From positions 124,001-188,000 of the forward strand of contig QHSU01000054.1 of assembly GCA_003220535.1 (NCBI GenBank): a DNA stretch of 64,000 nucleotides, read 5' to 3'. Shown one piece after another: positions 61,775 to 64,000 of the stretch. Origin of the DNA: Candidatus Rokuibacteriota bacterium. GTDB taxonomy: Bacteria > Methylomirabilota > Methylomirabilia > Rokubacteriales > CSP1-6. A program made the position numbers and the translations under genes. Under the pieces are notes generated by a model. The model made no database searches. It was given only the letters and a program-made list of their open reading frames with translations, and was not told the origin of the DNA. How positions within the stretch are numbered: position 1 is the stretch's first letter; each line of letters opens with the position of its first letter.

Positions 61775-63997
61775 TTGACGGGGGCCGAGCCGAAGGTCAC
61801 GCTCGACCTGGCCCTGGAAGCCGGCCTCACGGCCGAAGAGTACGATCGGATCCTTTCTCGACTCGGGCGCGAGCCGACCTACACCGAGTTGGGCCTCTTT
61901 TCGGCGCTGTGGTCCGAGCATTGCGCCTACAAGCACTCGCGAGTGTTCCTGGCACGGTTGCCGCAGACGGGCTCGCACGTCCTCCAGGGCCCCGGCGAGA
62001 ACGCCGGCGCGATCGACATCGGCGACGGATGGGCGGTGGTCTTCAAGATCGAGAGCCACAATCACCCCTCGTTCATCGAGCCGTTCCAGGGCGCGGCGAC
62101 GGGCGTCGGCGGGATCCTCCGCGACATCTTCACCATGGGGGCACGGCCCATCGCGATCCTGGATTCGCTACGCTTCGGCGAGCTCGACAACGCCAAGACG
62201 CTCCAACTCGTCAACGGCGTCGTGTCCGGTATCAGCTGGTACGGCAACTGTTTCGGTTGCCCGACCGTCGGCGGAGAGATCGCCGTCGCGCCCGAGTATG
62301 CCGGCAACCCGCTGGTGAACGTGATGTGCGTCGGCCTGGTGCGGGCCGACCAGATCTTCCGGGCCCGCGCGGAAGGTCCGGGTAACCCGGTCTTCTACGT
62401 CGGCAACAAGACCGGGCGCGACGGCATCCACGGCGCGACCATGGCCTCCGCGACGTTCGACGAGCACGCGGAAGAGCGGCGCCCGACCGTGCAGGTGGGT
62501 GACCCGTTCACCGAGAAGCTCCTGCTCGAGGCGTGTCTCGAGGTGATGCGCACCGGCGCGGTCGTCGGCATCCAGGATATGGGGGCGGCGGGGCTCGCGT
62601 GCTGTACGTCCGAGATGCCGGCGCGCAGCGGCACCGGCATGGACGTCGAGCTCTCTCGCGTCCCCCAGCGGGAGCGAGGGATGACACCGTACGAGATCCT
62701 CCTCTCGGAATCGCAGGAGCGGATGCTCCTCGTCGCCGCGCGAGGTCGCGAAGGTGAGGTCCGCCGGGTCTTCGCCAAATGGGAGCTGGACGCCGTCGAG
62801 GTCGGACGCGTGACCGAGGTGGCCGAGCTGACCGCGCGGCTCAACGGGGAGATTGTCGCGAACGTCCCCCTGGACCTGCTCGCGGAGGCGCCGAAGTACG
62901 TGAAGCCGACGGCGGAGCCGCCGGGGCTCGCCGAGCGGCGGGCGTTCGATCCCCTGACGCTGCCCGAGCCGGACGACTACGGAACGGCTCTGCTCGCCCT
63001 GCTCGAGTCCCCCACGATCGCCTCCAAGGAGTGGGCCTTCCGACAGTACGATCAACAGGTCGGCATCAATACCCTGATCCTGCCAGGCTCCGACGCGGCC
63101 GTGCTACGCGTCAAGGGCACGCGCCGCGCGCTCGCGGTGTCCACCGACGGCAACGGCCGCCAGGTCTTCCTCGACCCGCGGCAGGGTGCGGCGATGGCAG
63201 TCTGCGAGGCGGCGCGCAACGTCTCGTGCTCGGGCGGCGAGCCCCGCGGCGTGACCGACTGCATGAACTTCGGCTCTCCGGAACGACCCGAGATCCTCTG
63301 GCAGTTCGCCGAGGCGATCGAGGGGATCGCGCTGGCATGTCGAGCGCTCGAGCTGCCCGTGGTGGGTGGCAACGTTTCCTTCTACAATGAGACCAGCGGC
63401 CAGCCGATCCTCCCGACTCCGATCATCGGCGTGGTGGGCGTGCTGGACGAGGTGAGCCGGCGCGCGACCCAGTGGTTCAAGGGGGCGGGCCATCGCGTGG
63501 CGCTCCTGGGGCCGGCCGGCGTGAGTCTCGGCGGGAGCGAGTACCTCTGGACGAGGCATCGGCGACTGGCCGGGCGGCTGGCGCCGCTCGAGCTGGAGAC
63601 GGAGCGGCGAGTGCAGCGAGCCGTGAGGGCGGCGGTGAGCGCGGGACTGGTCACAGCTGCGCACGATTGCTCCGAGGGCGGCGTGGCGGTCGCTCTCGCC
63701 GAGGGGTGCGTGACCGGCCGGGAGCCGGTCGGGTGCGATGCGACGCTGCCCGCGGGCGCTCGCGCCGACCTGGTGCTCTTTGGCGAGGGGCCGTCGCGTG
63801 TCGTGGTCGCGGTCGAGGCCGTACGCACGCGGGAGTTCGAGGGGCTGATGGCCGAGTCGGCGATTCCCTGGCGCTGGATCGGGACGACCGGCGGTGAGCG
63901 CCTGGTGATTCGCGTCGGCACGGAAGTGCCTGTCGACGTCGAGATCGGCCAACTCGAGCACGCATGGAGGAACGGGTTTGAACGTCACCTGGCGTGA
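61775..63997 (+). CDS. purL: FGAM synthase subunit PurL (small type)
   Basis: A 740-residue ATP-dependent synthase, the small PurL form that needs PurS and PurQ. It has the paired PurM-like halves. The first contains [39 protein letters not shown] (in part: [19 protein letters not shown]) and [12 protein letters not shown]; the second contains [13 protein letters not shown] and [16 protein letters not shown]. It starts at TTG 61775 and ends three bases before the window edge. ATG 63997-63999, overlapping its stop as TGATG, probably starts the next gene (purF would be expected), which cannot be read here. Confidence 0.95.
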   Translation: MTGAEPKVTLDLALEAGLTAEEYDRILSRLGREPTYTELGLFSALWSEHCAYKHSRVFLARLPQTGSHVLQGPGENAGAIDIGDGWAVVFKIESHNHPSFIEPFQGAATGVGGILRDIFTMGARPIAILDSLRFGELDNAKTLQLVNGVVSGISWYGNCFGCPTVGGEIAVAPEYAGNPLVNVMCVGLVRADQIFRARAEGPGNPVFYVGNKTGRDGIHGATMASATFDEHAEERRPTVQVGDPFTEKLLLEACLEVMRTGAVVGIQDMGAAGLACCTSEMPARSGTGMDVELSRVPQRERGMTPYEILLSESQERMLLVAARGREGEVRRVFAKWELDAVEVGRVTEVAELTARLNGEIVANVPLDLLAEAPKYVKPTAEPPGLAERRAFDPLTLPEPDDYGTALLALLESPTIASKEWAFRQYDQQVGINTLILPGSDAAVLRVKGTRRALAVSTDGNGRQVFLDPRQGAAMAVCEAARNVSCSGGEPRGVTDCMNFGSPERPEILWQFAEAIEGIALACRALELPVVGGNVSFYNETSGQPILPTPIIGVVGVLDEVSRRATQWFKGAGHRVALLGPAGVSLGGSEYLWTRHRRLAGRLAPLELETERRVQRAVRAAVSAGLVTAAHDCSEGGVAVALAEGCVTGREPVGCDATLPAGARADLVLFGEGPSRVVVAVEAVRTREFEGLMAESAIPWRWIGTTGGERLVIRVGTEVPVDVEIGQLEHAWRNGFERHLA

Positions 63998-64000
63998 TGA

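Overview
This is a contiguous, GC-rich bacterial chromosome segment (roughly two thirds G+C by eye). It is almost fully coding, with very frequent GTG starts and ATGA, GTGA or TGATG stop-start overlaps. I see no rRNA, tRNA, insertion sequence, prophage, integron or CRISPR array. The gene set combines a proteobacterial-style isc operon, a short EF-Ts, PurS/PurQ/PurL, the infB-DUF503-rbfA-nrnA-truB order and a branched-chain ABC operon with an embedded acyl-CoA ligase. This fits a free-living Gram-negative bacterium of the Methylomirabilota / Candidatus Rokubacteria type, or a neighbouring deltaproteobacteria-like lineage. That placement is inference from gene content only.

Layout. 1-2.8 kb: the end of a TPR protein, a decayed glutaredoxin relic, a GalT-like protein and glutamate dehydrogenase. 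2.9-8.4 kb: a complete isc operon (Rrf2 regulator, IscS, IscU, IscA, HscB, HscA, ferredoxin, IscX). 8.5-9.4 kb: three small DsrE/F/H (TusDCB-like) sulfur-relay genes on the minus strand. 9.4-12.3 kb: a second cysteine desulfurase and scaffold pair, serine acetyltransferase, a small HTH protein and an HD protein. 12.4-13.6 kb: DNA polymerase IV. 13.7-20.2 kb: livKGF, acyl-CoA ligase, livMH. 20.3-24.2 kb: two ferritin-like proteins, a biotin carboxylase with a separate biotinyl carrier, and a DinB-fold protein. 24.3-28.2 kb: primary sigma factor, a structured gap, ACT-malic enzyme and a polyprenyl-phosphate glycosyltransferase. 28.2-33 kb: aminotransferase, methyltransferase, a GT-C glycosyltransferase with an LmeA-like tail, and endonuclease III. 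33-36 kb: rplM-rpsI-argC-argJ. 36.3-44.7 kb: rpsB-tsf-pyrH-frr-uppS-cdsA-dxr-rseP-ispG-ferredoxin. 44.8-57 kb: rimP-nusA-ylxR-infB-DUF503-rbfA-nrnA-truB-ribF-rpsO-pnp and an M16 peptidase. 57-64 kb: a frameshifted alpha/beta hydrolase, a HAD phosphatase and purB-purC-purS-purQ-purL.

The most striking feature is the iron-sulfur locus. The IscS inside the full isc operon (3436-4662) has lost the lysine that forms the PLP Schiff base (AHK to AHL, codon 4054-4056) and the conserved PLP-stacking histidine (EH to EQ, codon 3748-3750). It keeps the sulfur-carrying cysteine and the IscU-docking tail. Three kilobases away a second desulfurase has every catalytic residue, but its partner scaffold has lost the third cluster cysteine (HC to HA). 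The two halves thus look complementarily degenerate: a scaffold-like IscS with an intact IscU, and an active IscS with an incomplete IscU. TusDCB-like genes lie between them and cysE (cysteine supply) follows. A perfect terminator hairpin between iscA and hscB splits the isc operon.

Other points of interest are a GalT-like protein whose nucleophilic histidine is tyrosine, a glycosyltransferase fused to an LmeA/DUF2993-type domain, tandem ferritin-like proteins, two frameshifts in one hydrolase gene, and structured leaders upstream of rpsB, rpsO, pnp and rimP.
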